In this document: positions 35,953-44,905 of the stretch, in pieces
Layout of the letters: each line of letters begins with the position of its first letter
How positions within the stretch are numbered: position 1 is the stretch's first letter
DNA from: Paulinella micropora
Lineage: Eukaryota > Cercozoa > Imbricatea > Euglyphida
Direction of reading: 5' to 3'
NCBI GenBank assembly: GCA_009731375.1
Contig: BJOX01000146.1
Location: 492,839-556,838 of the forward strand
Length of the DNA stretch: 64,000 nucleotides
The notes under the pieces: generated by a model
The model's database searches: none
What the model was told of the DNA's origin: nothing
Seen by the model: only the letters and a program-made list of their open reading frames with translations
Program-made: the position numbers and the translations under genes

Positions 35953-36299
35953 GTGCGTCCGGTGCCATGAGCTTGATCCATCACCAACAAAATACCCAAC
36001 ACACCCATATATATATATTATATATACATATATATACATATATATATATTTATATATATATATATATATGTATATATCCGGTGCCATGAGCTAGATCCAT
36101 GACCAATAAAATACCCAACACACCTATTTAATTATATATATATATATATGTGTATATATATATATATTTCTTTCTCTCTCTCTATACATATATATATGTA
36201 TATATATATATACTGTATATATACTGTATATATAATACCGATCGCACCGCCCGCAATTCCATCCAGTAACGCACCCATGAAAATAATGAGGCAACATAT

Positions 36300-36366
<67 letters not shown>

Positions 36367-36411
36367 GTAAATATAAATAAAAATATAAATATAAATATAT
36401 TATATATATAA

Positions 36412-36463
<52 letters not shown>

Positions 36464-36515
36464 CCGATCGCACCGCCCGCAATTCCATCCAGTAACGCAC
36501 CCATGAAAATAATGC

Positions 36516-36608
<93 letters not shown>

Positions 36609-36655
36609 CATATTATATCATCCAGTAACGCACCCATGAAAATTTGCGGTTCCAC

Positions 36656-36711
<56 letters not shown>

Positions 36712-36748
36712 AATGTAAATATAAATATAAATATAAATAATGAGGTAG
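35393..36748. repeat. (CT)n and (TA)n arrays with three families of repeated cores
   Basis: Core 1, TGTAGACCTGCATAACCGAG, occurs three times (about 35420, 35513 and, as GCTAGACC..., 35583). Core 2, containing GGTGCCATGAGCTAGATCCA, recurs about five times (35610-36120) within (TA)n. Core 3, containing GATCGCACCGCCCGCAATTC, occurs at about 36238 and 36465 and partially at 36620. All are separated by pure dinucleotide tracts. This block overlaps the 3' end of the fibre-like gene, whose last residues are translated repeat. Confidence 0.9.
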
Positions 36749-37297
36749 CTATTCTGTGAACACCCGTACAGAACATCTACATACATACACACATACATAA
36801 ACAGCCGTCCCACCAATAACAAGTTTCCAAGTGACAGCGCCTTGTGTGTCGCCGTAAGCTTCGAACCAAATATACTCGTTCGCTGCCACTTCCATGATAC
36901 CAGACAGGCTTAGCGAAGTGTACCGCCCGTTGCCATAGAGCCCATGGGCGCCCCCTGTTACCTCAAAATTGCCTTCTGTCTGTTGTACGCCGGTGCTCGA
37001 GGCGGATCTCACTGAATTCCTTTCGACCCAGACATCGTAATAGGCGCCACTGGTCGGCGGGTTGTTGGTAGCCGCTGCCGAAGTAATAAACTTGAACGAG
37101 GCAGTGATCAGCCATTTCCTAGGCATACAGGACGTGTTCTGCCAGGTTGTGAAGCCGTTAGCATTCCTTACGGTGATGTTGCCGTACACTGATGCCAGCC
37201 TCACTACGCCATCGACCGGGATCTTCCTGGCAGTTCCACTATTAACAGAGACGGCAGTGTCGCTCGTCAGACAATAGCCTCGGTCCCAGATGCCCAG
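36749..37297 (-). pseudogene. C-terminal domain of the fibre-like protein, beyond an in-frame TAG
   Basis: The same frame as the preceding piece continues after TAG 37298-37300. It reads LGIWDRGYCLTSDTAVSVNS, SCMPRKWLITASFKFITSAA and GRYTSLSLSGIMEVAANEYI, then WFEAYGDTQGAVTWKLV. The alternating beta-strand pattern resembles a C1q/TNF-like or fibre-knob jelly roll; this fold guess is inference. The last 15 residues are translated CATACA microsatellite, so the genuine C-terminus has been lost or overwritten. Confidence 0.6.
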
Positions 37298-38361
37298 CTA
37301 GAACTGCCCGAGGTCGTTGATCTGCACCACGCGGTCAGTGCCGGCGGAGGGCAGCGCGGTCAGCAACGTCGTGGTGACTTTGCAGCTCGTGATCGTATAC
37401 ACGCACGTGAGGCCAGTGGCAGTGGCCGACACGCCCTCGGACTCAACGACTGGCGCAAAGGTCCCCACGACGGACGCGGCACTCGAATGTACCGAAGTGA
37501 CAATAAACCGGTGGTAGTAATAGAACGCGGTCGAAGCGCGGGCGCTCGAGTTCAGGGTCTGTGACGTCGTGGTAAAAGAGAAGTTACCGGACCAGACCAG
37601 TGTCCAAGTACTGTCATTGTCCGACCCCGCTAACGTGAAGCTTTTGGTTGAGGTACTGAGAGTAAACTCCGGTGGTCAACGCGAAGCTCGTGATTCTGTA
37701 ACGGCGCCGCTGGTGCTGGAGCGTAAAGTGTTCGCCGTACACGTTGCTGCCGCTTACGTTGGTAACGGCGTTGTTGGTCGTGTTGATACTCCCGTCCGAG
37801 TTGTAGTTGCAGAGGCTAGTCCAGCCATTGGCGGCGACACCATCGAAAACCCTCCAGCTCTCTTGGCTTGCTTGTGCGGAAGAGTGGCTGAGCACCCAGT
37901 TAGGGTCCGTGGTAGGCGTATAGGCCGACATGGAAGACCAGGTCGGCAGCGTCACCGAGCCAGAAGTCACGACCGTAGTGGAAGTGCTCTGGGTCACCAT
38001 CTGCCCCGCAGAAGTCAGGCTCAGAACGGCGGTCTGGGCCGGCGTGGAGGCCGGCAACAACGAGCTGGCCGCAAGCTGGCCCGCCGAATCCAGCGTGACC
38101 AGCGACGTCGAGCCGGGCAGGCTAGCAGGCACTCTGACAGACGAGGCGGCTAGCTGCCCCCCGCTAGACAGGGAAACGAAGGACGTGTTGGAAGGCAGCG
38201 CGCTAGGCAGACTCAGCGCGACCGCCCCGGTGCTCGTGAGCGTGGAGGTGCCGATCGTCAGCGGCGACGTGTGTGAGTGCGACTCCGGGGTCGAGCCGAA
38301 CACGATATAGCCATCAGCGTCGATCGCGAATGCCTGTTTCCCTGTCCAAAACCTGGGCTTG
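37298..38361 (-). pseudogene. Fibre-like protein, modules 4-5 region
   Basis: Begins at the gap with RFWTGKQAFAIDADGYIVFG. It then has linker repeats (HTSPLTIGTSTLTSTGAVAL and SLPGSTSLVTLDSAGQLAAS) and a discoidin-like module from SMSAYTPTTDPNWVLSHSSA to EHFTLQ. A frame change near 37690-37620 separates this from NDSTWTLVWSGNFSFTTTSQ, which completes the module. It ends DRVVQINDLGQF then TAG. Confidence 0.75.
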
Positions 38362-38945
38362 NNNNNNNNNNCTCCAAAACCTGTGCTTGATCTCCGCGAT
38401 GCGTATATAACCATTCCCGCCTACGGGGACATAGAGTGACTCTATGACAAAGCGGTAGACTTTGTAGTAGCCCTGGCTAGTAAGAGTGAAAGTCCTGTAA
38501 AGCTCGGAGACTAGCCAAGTAGGCATGTCGCTGCCGGAGCGGTACAGCTCTGTCCAGCTACTGGGAGTAGCGGACGCTTCGTTGGAGCCGAACACCGCTA
38601 TCCGCCGGGGCCAAGTAGACCACTGGTTGACCTCGGCCAGGCGCGGATACCAGTCAAAGTCCTTCAGGCGCATGCTAGTCCCGTCCACGAGACGCAGCTG
38701 AAACCAATCTCCCTGTACCCCGTTAGTTGACTGCACAGTGTAACCGAGACCAGTGACGAGCGATGCAGTGTAGACCCCGCTGCTGTTGTAAAATATCTTG
38801 CCTAAAAAGCCTGTGTCACCTGTGGTAATATTGTCAAACATTCTCCACGGCTGCCAAGTATCGCCATAACCTGTTTCATAAGCATAGGCTGACAATGACC
38901 ACGTGGCGCTGTTAGACGAGGCGTTGCTCCAGACAGGGTCCCGAG
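38314..38945 (-). pseudogene. Fibre-like protein, discoidin-like module 4 and a false gap
   Basis: The frame starts DPVWSNASSNSATWSLSAYA and includes WQPWRMFDNITTGDTGFLG, FQLRLVDGTSMRLKDFDWYP, RIAVFGSNEASATPSSWTEL and VYRFVIESLYVPVGGNGYIR. This is a coagulation factor 5/8 (discoidin)-type beta-sandwich pattern. It reaches a 10-N gap at 38362-38371 whose two edges carry almost the same 16 bp, so the gap is probably an unmerged overlap. Confidence 0.75.
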
Positions 38946-38994
38946 TTGCCGCTGCTGTCCAGTGTGACCAAGGCCGTCTGTCCGGTAGAGGGCA

Positions 38995-40154
38995 GAGACA
39001 CCGGCAGCTTCAGTGCAGTAGGCCTTGTTGGCAGCGTCGGTACTGACGAGCGGCGCCGCTATGTTCTTGATCGCGGGGCACGACGTGTAGTCAAAGCCAA
39101 AGTGGTTGATTCCGCACCAGCTAGAACTCCCTCCTGCCTTGATAGTAGCAACCACGATGGCCACGTACCGGGCGGGCCTGGCGGTGTCGGTCGGCGCGAG
39201 AGTGATGGCATTGCCGTCGACAAAGGTGTACGAGCTAGTGTGCCACAGCGTCCAGGTAGTGCCGTCTAACGACGTGCCCACCTGCCAAGTCTTTGGCGAT
39301 TTATCCAGACCGCTGGACTGGGCTTGCAGGTAGTACTGTTGCAGGACGACCCCAGTGCCAAAATCTAGCTGGAGCCACTCTCCGGAGTACACTACGCCCG
39401 AAAACGTTTTGCTGGAACTGGAAGTGTAGGCGCCGCTCGTGGCATTGTAGGTACTAGTGTTGCTCTGCCAGGAAAAGTTGGAGCATGTGTTGAAGCCGTC
39501 GTACGCATTGCCGTTCCCGGAAGTGGACGCACTCGCAACCAGGCCGTTCCAGCTGTTACTCGCCATGCTGTCAGGCTTCTTCACGTACGAAGTGGCTACA
39601 AGGCTCAGACCATGCGAGATAGCCTGGTCCCCGTACAGCAGCGCGCCGTCGGAGCCCAGCGACACCAAGCTAGTACTGCTTGGTAGTGCGGTCGGCAGCT
39701 TGAGCGCAGAGGTGCCGGACGCCGGAGCGGAAAGGGTGCTAGTGCCTCCCGCCCCGCTGAGCGATAGCGAGCTGGCAGCCCCTGTCGCGAGCTGGCCACC
39801 AGAGTCGAGTGTCACTAGCAAAGTGCTGCCAGGCAAGGACACGGGCACCTTGAGCGCAGAGGCACTCAGCTGCCCCGCAGAGGTCAGCGACGTCAGCGAA
39901 GTGCTGGCGGGCAGCGCACTGGGCAAGCTCAGCGCAACCGTCCCCGTGCTCGCGATCGTGCTGGTACCAATCGTCAGTGGCGACGTGTGTGTGTGCCAGT
40001 CTACGTAGGTCTTGTTGGTGGCGTCCGTGCTGACGAGCGGCACCGCTATGTTCTTGATCGCAGGATACACAGTGTAGTCGAAACCAAAGTGTACGATTGC
40101 ACAATAACGGGATGTTCCTCCTCCCCCCTTTATGGAAGCAACCACGATGGCCAC
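38995..40154 (-). pseudogene. Fibre-like protein, module 3 region (frame 2)
   Basis: This frame continues the discoidin module interrupted upstream (VAIVVASIKGGGGTSRYCAI, FGFDYTVYPAIKNIAVPL). After linker repeats it gives a second closely similar module (39605-38995, VKKPDSMASNSWNGLVASAS to FGFDYTSCPAIKNIAAPL). A frame change follows AANKAY near 38995, and another near 38945. The start ATG at 40154 is internal to a module and not a real start. Confidence 0.8.
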
Positions 40155-42349
40155 ATACCGGGCGACCCTAGCAGTGTCGGCCGGCGTAAAGGTGACGGAA
40201 CTTCCTTCAACAAAGGTGTACGAGCCAGTGTGCCAGAGCGTCCAGGAGTAGTGCCGTCTGTCGAAGTGCCCACGTGCCAGGTCTTCGGCGATCTACCCAG
40301 GATACTAGTGTACTTTTGCAGGCAGTACTGTTGCAGGACAACTCCAGTGCCAAAATCCAGTTGGAGCCACTCGCCAGGGTACGCCACACCAGAAAACGTT
40401 CTGCTGACATTGGAAAGGTAGGCGCCGCTCGTAGTATTGTAGGTATCAGTGTTGCTCTGCCAGGCGTCTATCCCTGTATTGAAGGCATCGAAAGCAGCGC
40501 CGTTCCCAGAAGTGGACGCGCTCGCGACCAGGCCGTTCCAGCTGTTGCTCGTCATGCTGTCTGGCTTCTTCACGTACGAAGTGGCTGCAAAGCTCAGGCC
40601 ATGATAGATGGCCTGGTCCCCGTGCAGCAGCGTGCCGTTGGAGCCTAGCGACACCAAGCTGGCAGGCAGCGAGCTAGGCAGCGAGAAATTGCTTTGGGAC
40701 ATTTCGTACGTGCTCGGGTTGTACTGCAGCACCATCTGGCCTGAACCGCTCGCTTGGCCCGACCTCACCTGCCTGATGGTGGTCGAACCAGCTATGCTAA
40801 CATTCATGTCCGCACCGCTCGCGTTCAGCACGATCGCGTTTGTTGCAGGTACCGATAGGGCGTTATCGCACCCGCCAATCGCAATGCTGTCCGCCCCCAA
40901 CACGGCGCCCGCATGTGACCCGATAGCTACGGACCGCGCTCCTTGGTTTGTGGTGCCCGCATAATATCCTATCGCCACGGATCGCGCCCCTTGGTTGGTA
41001 TTGCCCGCCGTCGCGCCTATCGCCACGGCGTTGTCGCCTTGATTCTCGTTTCCGGTAGTATCTCCCACTGCGACAGCGCCCGAGCCTTGCGTAACCATCC
41101 CGGTATAATCGCCTATCGCTATGCTGGCGCCCCCCTGCTTCATGTCCCCGCCGGCCAGGTAGCCTACAGCGAGCGCGCCGCTAGCCTGTCGGAAGAGATC
41201 CTCTATCGTCTTGGTGTTGATCACGCCCGTTTCCTTCACCAGTATGCCGCTAGTGACGGGCATGGGCAAGAAGTCGCCCTCCGCGTAGCTCATGGCTCCG
41301 TCCGCTCCGGCCGCCAACAGCTTCGTACTTGCAGGAAGCGAGGCCGGCAGCTTGAGTGCACAAGAACCACTGGAAGGAGCCGAAAAAGTGCTGTTGCCGC
41401 CAGCCCCTGTCAGCGTGAGCGTCGACGAGCTTAATTGGCTGCTCAGGCCTAGCACGCCGTCTGGGTCCATGGTCACGATACAGTCGTTTTGGGTAGGCAT
41501 GACCGACGGGAACTTCACCGCTCCTGCCACCTGGTGGTCGACGTACGCCTTGGGCGCCAGCTGCGAGTCCTTGGTCGGATAACTGGTGTTCTCGATGCAG
41601 CCGGCATTGTACAGCTGGTAGTCGAAGGCCAGGCTCCGCATGTACCAAACCCTCGCGCCGTTGTTTTTAGTGCAGATTACGCGCAGGTACCTGGCGTAAT
41701 CGGCCGCGGCAGCTGGCGTGAACGTGCGCAGGCTGTCGCCGACAAAGGTCTGGGCCGTCTGGCTGTCCCAAGTGAACCACCGGCTGCCGTCCGCGCTATA
41801 AGCGACTACCCAGTCTCTGGGCGCGGTAATAGCACCCGCGGACGTGACGTGGTAAGCAGTGACCTTGGCGTGCTGGCCCAGATCGAGCTGGAGCCACGCG
41901 CCCGCCACGGGGAGATTATCGACCATCGTCTCGATCATGGCAGTGTAGTTGTTGCCGCTGTAGCTGTCGGGCGCAGTGGTGCCCCACAAGGTCGAGAAGT
42001 CGCTGTCATAGGCCAGGTAGGCCTGGGCGGAATTGCTAGAGGCCGATGCCACAAAGCCAGCGGAGCTGTTAGAAGTCATCCCGGCCGGTTGGTTAGTTTT
42101 CGCTTCGGTATCCAGCGTCAAGGTAATCAGGTCCGCTAGATCAACCAAGTGTGGGTTCCCGGACGTAGTCAGTCTGTGAGCAGTATTAAGCGCTACCGCG
42201 TCGTTCGCGGCCACTCCGCCCGCTGCCCATCTCACGCCCCCGTCACCGTCCGAAACAAGGACGTCGCCACTCTGTCCGTCGACCGGTAGCACAAAGTCGT
42301 CGGTCGCACCGTCGAGGCGCCGCCGCTTGTACGACCTCGCAACTTCCAT
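40130..42349 (-). CDS. Fibre-like surface protein with discoidin and YadA-head-like repeats, N-terminal ORF
   Basis: 739 codons from ATG 42349. The N-terminus is basic (SYKRRRLDGATDDFVLPVDG). Discoidin-like module 1 (about residues 90-245) has WLQLDLGQHAKVTAYHVTSA and PRDWVVAYSADGSRWFTWDS. A linker follows. Seven or so 14-16-residue repeats of the type SVAIGYYAGTTNQGAR (DNA about 40850-41185) match the left-handed beta-roll of YadA/Hep_Hag heads. Module 2 (from about 40600) runs into a frameshift near 40250: two extra bases (AG) compared with the paralogous module 3 put the rest out of frame. Such modular proteins mediate glycan or host-surface attachment in viruses and bacteria. The five modules and linkers down to 36.75 kb form one broken gene of roughly 1850 codons. 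AT-rich upstream spacer. Confidence 0.85.
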   Translation of the reverse strand: MEVARSYKRRRLDGATDDFVLPVDGQSGDVLVSDGDGGVRWAAGGVAANDAVALNTAHRLTTSGNPHLVDLADLITLTLDTEAKTNQPAGMTSNSSAGFVASASSNSAQAYLAYDSDFSTLWGTTAPDSYSGNNYTAMIETMVDNLPVAGAWLQLDLGQHAKVTAYHVTSAGAITAPRDWVVAYSADGSRWFTWDSQTAQTFVGDSLRTFTPAAAADYARYLRVICTKNNGARVWYMRSLAFDYQLYNAGCIENTSYPTKDSQLAPKAYVDHQVAGAVKFPSVMPTQNDCIVTMDPDGVLGLSSQLSSSTLTLTGAGGNSTFSAPSSGSCALKLPASLPASTKLLAAGADGAMSYAEGDFLPMPVTSGILVKETGVINTKTIEDLFRQASGALAVGYLAGGDMKQGGASIAIGDYTGMVTQGSGAVAVGDTTGNENQGDNAVAIGATAGNTNQGARSVAIGYYAGTTNQGARSVAIGSHAGAVLGADSIAIGGCDNALSVPATNAIVLNASGADMNVSIAGSTTIRQVRSGQASGSGQMVLQYNPSTYEMSQSNFSLPSSLPASLVSLGSNGTLLHGDQAIYHGLSFAATSYVKKPDSMTSNSWNGLVASASTSGNGAAFDAFNTGIDAWQSNTDTYNTTSGAYLSNVSRTFSGVAYPGEWLQLDFGTGVVLQQYCLQKYTSILGRSPKTWHVGTSTDGTTPGRSGTLARTPLLKEVPSPLRRPTLLGSPGMWPSWLLP

Positions 42350-42399
42350 TTGTTGCTGATTAAATAATATAACAAGAGGAGAAGTTTTTTAAAATTAGT

Positions 42400-42618
42400 T
42401 TACAGGATCTCGTCTAGAAAATTATCAACAAAGCGCATGCGTTCTTCCCAAGTGTCTCCACCAGGGATATCACGAGCGGGGTTGATGCAGGCGCCGTCGC
42501 CATAAGGGCGGCACACGAGCGAGGCTAAGTCCCGGGGATCCCCCTTTTTGCAAGTCCCGGACCAGTACAACTGGCCTTCGAAAAAGCAGGCGCCGCAAGT
42601 AGGGCAAACTGCCAACAT
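42400..42618 (-). CDS. Small cysteine-rich protein, putative zinc binder
   Basis: 72 residues from ATG 42618 to TAA. It begins MLAVCPTCGACFFEGQLYW, then GTCKKGDPRDLASLVCRP and GACINPARDIPGG, ending FVDNFLDEIL. CPTC-x2-C plus later Cys residues suggest a zinc ribbon or small structural Zn protein. It sits 50 bp upstream of the fibre-like gene and 75 bp downstream of the next gene, all on the minus strand, as in a compact viral genome. Family not recognised. Confidence 0.7.
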   Translation of the reverse strand: MLAVCPTCGACFFEGQLYWSGTCKKGDPRDLASLVCRPYGDGACINPARDIPGGDTWEERMRFVDNFLDEIL

Positions 42619-42693
42619 CCCGGAACACTATAACAGTATTAAGACAGAGAATAAAAAAAAGTCAATTTAATTAGCCAAAACGCTACGTCTCTT

Positions 42694-43464
42694 CTAGTCC
42701 ACTAACCGGAAAAACTCACAGATGCGTTTGCTGAACTTTTTCTCCTCGTCCTTCCAATACTTGTTTTTGCACTTGCGGATGGAGGCAACCGTTCTGCGGA
42801 ACCTCCTCCCTTGCCTAGAGGTTTCGGGCTGAGGCAAATCAGCCGCAATGATCCATTCACTCTCCGTCGGGTCGGCGCGACCGATAACAGGCGCACAAAA
42901 GCTGGCCAGTAGCCGGCGACTGTATAGGAACTTCCGCAGCTCACGGCTGCCGGGCTTGCTCCACGTACCGGCCTCCAGTGGCTCGTAGTAGACAGGGTTG
43001 ACGTATTCCCTGACCACGCTCGCAAGCACGGACGGCACACCAAACTCCTCCAGCAGGTGTACGCCCGCGTGCTCGGCCGCGACCAGCCCGGCCATCGCGC
43101 TCATCATCTGATAATCGTGTGTCTTCAGCAGCATTATATCCAACGCGGAACACCACGCGCGACCAGTAGCGTCGCGGCACACCCAACCTGCACCGCCACC
43201 AGGACCGCCACTAAAAACAAAGTAGCACTCGACTGTTCGGTCGGATATATCGGCCGGCTCGTTCATCATGTCAGATATTATGCCACAAATCGGCTCAGCC
43301 AAGCCTATCCGTTGGTAAAAACGCGCCAAAACATCTCGGCCGTGTTCGGGCAGAGGCTCGCGAGGGGCGGTGCGCGTAAGCGGGGGCAACTCCAGGCGGC
43401 GTCGCTTGAGGGACTGGGCGTCCGTACCAGCGGTCGTTCGTTTACTCCGTCGAGTGGCAATCAT
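42694..43464 (-). CDS. Unknown 256-residue protein of the virus-like block
   Basis: I choose ATG 43464 (MIATRRSKRTTAGTDAQSLK). The upstream part of the open frame is low in coding character. A basic N-terminus with a KRRRLELPPL stretch could be a nuclear localisation signal. The middle has VECYFVFSGGPGGGAGWVCR and AWCSALDIMLLKTHDYQMMS, and the C-terminus is very basic (RRTVASIRKCKNKYWKDEEK). No family recognised. Terminates with TAG, followed by an AT-rich spacer. The fibre-like gene N-terminus also has a KRRRL motif. Confidence 0.65.
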   Translation of the reverse strand: MIATRRSKRTTAGTDAQSLKRRRLELPPLTRTAPREPLPEHGRDVLARFYQRIGLAEPICGIISDMMNEPADISDRTVECYFVFSGGPGGGAGWVCRDATGRAWCSALDIMLLKTHDYQMMSAMAGLVAAEHAGVHLLEEFGVPSVLASVVREYVNPVYYEPLEAGTWSKPGSRELRKFLYSRRLLASFCAPVIGRADPTESEWIIAADLPQPETSRQGRRFRRTVASIRKCKNKYWKDEEKKFSKRICEFFRLVD

Positions 43465-43904
43465 TTTCGCGCGGTGGCACCTGCAGCAGCAAAAACCAGT
43501 GAGTACAAAGGCAAGGAAATTTCCCGTATTTTCCGCCGCGGTAAATTTCCGAAAGTCTGTCCACATCCAACACCAGGGCAAAAATGGCAAAGGGATTCGG
43601 TCAGGCTACTATCCACTTCTAGACTTCGGCCGAGCTCTGGTTGTGAGGCTGCAAGGCCGCCCGTTTCGTTTCCTGGCAGAAGTAACGGTTTTCTAGAAGC
43701 TTCTGTACCACTAGTAGTCCGGCTGGACCACATGTCGTATATCACTGCCTTTTTGCCTCAATATCACTGCCTTTTTGCACGTATCACAATATTTAGGCCA
43801 TATCACAAAGTTCAAGGACATGACCGCCCCCCCATGGACCAAAAGTCGCCAATGGGGGGCGCTCCCCACCCTCTCCACCCTTCGCGTGCCCCCTGCTGCC
43901 TTCT
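43465..43904. other. Unique region between gene and hairpin array
   Basis: No gene recognised. A short direct repeat ATATCACTGCCTTTTTGC occurs twice near 43738-43778. The plus-strand ORFs here are antisense shadows or spurious. Confidence 0.55.
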
Positions 43905-44702
43905 GGACCTTTTGATGGAAATCAGGGTCTTATACAAACCAAAATCAATCAAAAGGTCCGGAATCTTCCCGGACCTTTTGATGAAAATCCGCCAGTGACC
44001 ATCAAAAGGTCCGGAATTTTCCCGGACCTTTTGATGAAAATCCTCCAGTCGCCATCAAAAGGTCCCGACCAGCCGCTGAACCCTGCAAATTTCCAGGATC
44101 CGGAACTTTTGATGCAAATCAGGGTCTTATACAGGCAAGTTGCCATCAAAAGGTCCGGGAGGTGGCACCCACCACCAAAATTCACAGGCTGGCTGGACCT
44201 TTTGATGCAAATCCGGGTCTTATACAGGCCAGTTGCAATCAAAAGGTCCAGACCAGCCGCTAAACCAGGCAAATTTCCCGGATCCGGACCTTTTGATGCC
44301 AACCAGTCTCTATACTAGCAGGATTTCCATCAAAAGGTCCAGACTGCTGCATTTTCCCGGGGAAACCAAAAATATAGCGGGAAGGGGGGGTGGGAGGGGG
44401 GCACCCACCACCAGACAGTTCAGGGGCGGACCTTTTGATGCAAATCAGGCCTCTATACAAGCAGGAATTCCATCAAAAGGTCAGGACTGGGAGATTTCCC
44501 GGGAAATAGGGAAAAAAGAGGGGGAGGGGGGGGGGCACCCACCACAAGATGGCTAAGTGGCGACCGCCGCTGATCAATTTGGTGGTGGCCCCCCCCCCCC
44601 CCCCCCCCCCCCTTTTTTTCCCTTTTCCCCGGGAAATCTCACAGTCTGGACCTTTTGATAGAATTCAGCCCTGTATAGGAGGGGAGATGCTATCAAAAGG
44701 TC
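43905..44702. repeat. Array of eight inverted-repeat cassettes (42 or 55-56 bp)
   Basis: Each cassette starts GGACCTTTTGATG and ends with its reverse complement CATCAAAAGGTCC. Positions are 43905-43959, 43971-44012, 44024-44065, 44102-44156, 44195-44249, 44286-44340, 44428-44483 and 44648-44703. Six are 55-56 bp with an internal segment of about 29 bp resembling CAAATCAGGGTCTTATACAG. Two are 42 bp with a shortened interior. Spacers of 11 to about 165 bp include repeated pieces (GACCAGCCGCT..., GCACCCACCACCA) and palindromic CCCGGG or CCGGAATTTTCCCGG. Because adjacent cassettes are also complementary across the 11 bp spacers, alternative hairpins can form. The array ends at a 10-N gap (44710). 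Not a CRISPR array: the interiors are conserved, not unique. Confidence 0.95.
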
Positions 44703-44905
44703 TAAACTTNNNNNNNNNNTTTCCCGGGAAGTTTTCTGTGTTATTAGTGACGGGTGGTCTTTAACAAAATGTACTTACCTCGGGCACGTTCAGTTCTCTG
44801 CACGGCCCGGTACAAGCTGTATTGCACAGTCACACACGCACACACACAAAAGTATGTAAACCAGACAGACATGTACTTTTAATAATCCAACGACAGAAAA
44901 AATGT
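44703..44905. other. Gap and spacer downstream of the peptidase-like gene
   Basis: N at 44710-44719, then about 180 bases with a short ACACAC stretch. No gene. Confidence 0.7.

Noticed and set aside
40943-42139. Plus-strand ORFs of 160-216 codons over the fibre-like gene
   Set aside because: Antisense shadows of the discoidin and beta-roll modules.
43995-44556. Plus-strand ORFs of about 107 codons over the hairpin array
   Set aside because: They repeat a DLLMQIRVLY-type phrase only because the DNA is repeated. The unit lengths (55 and 42 bp) do not keep a common frame.
43905-44703. CRISPR array
   Set aside because: Units are inverted-repeat cassettes with conserved interiors and variable spacers. 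There are no unique spacers of constant length, no cas genes, and the context is eukaryotic.
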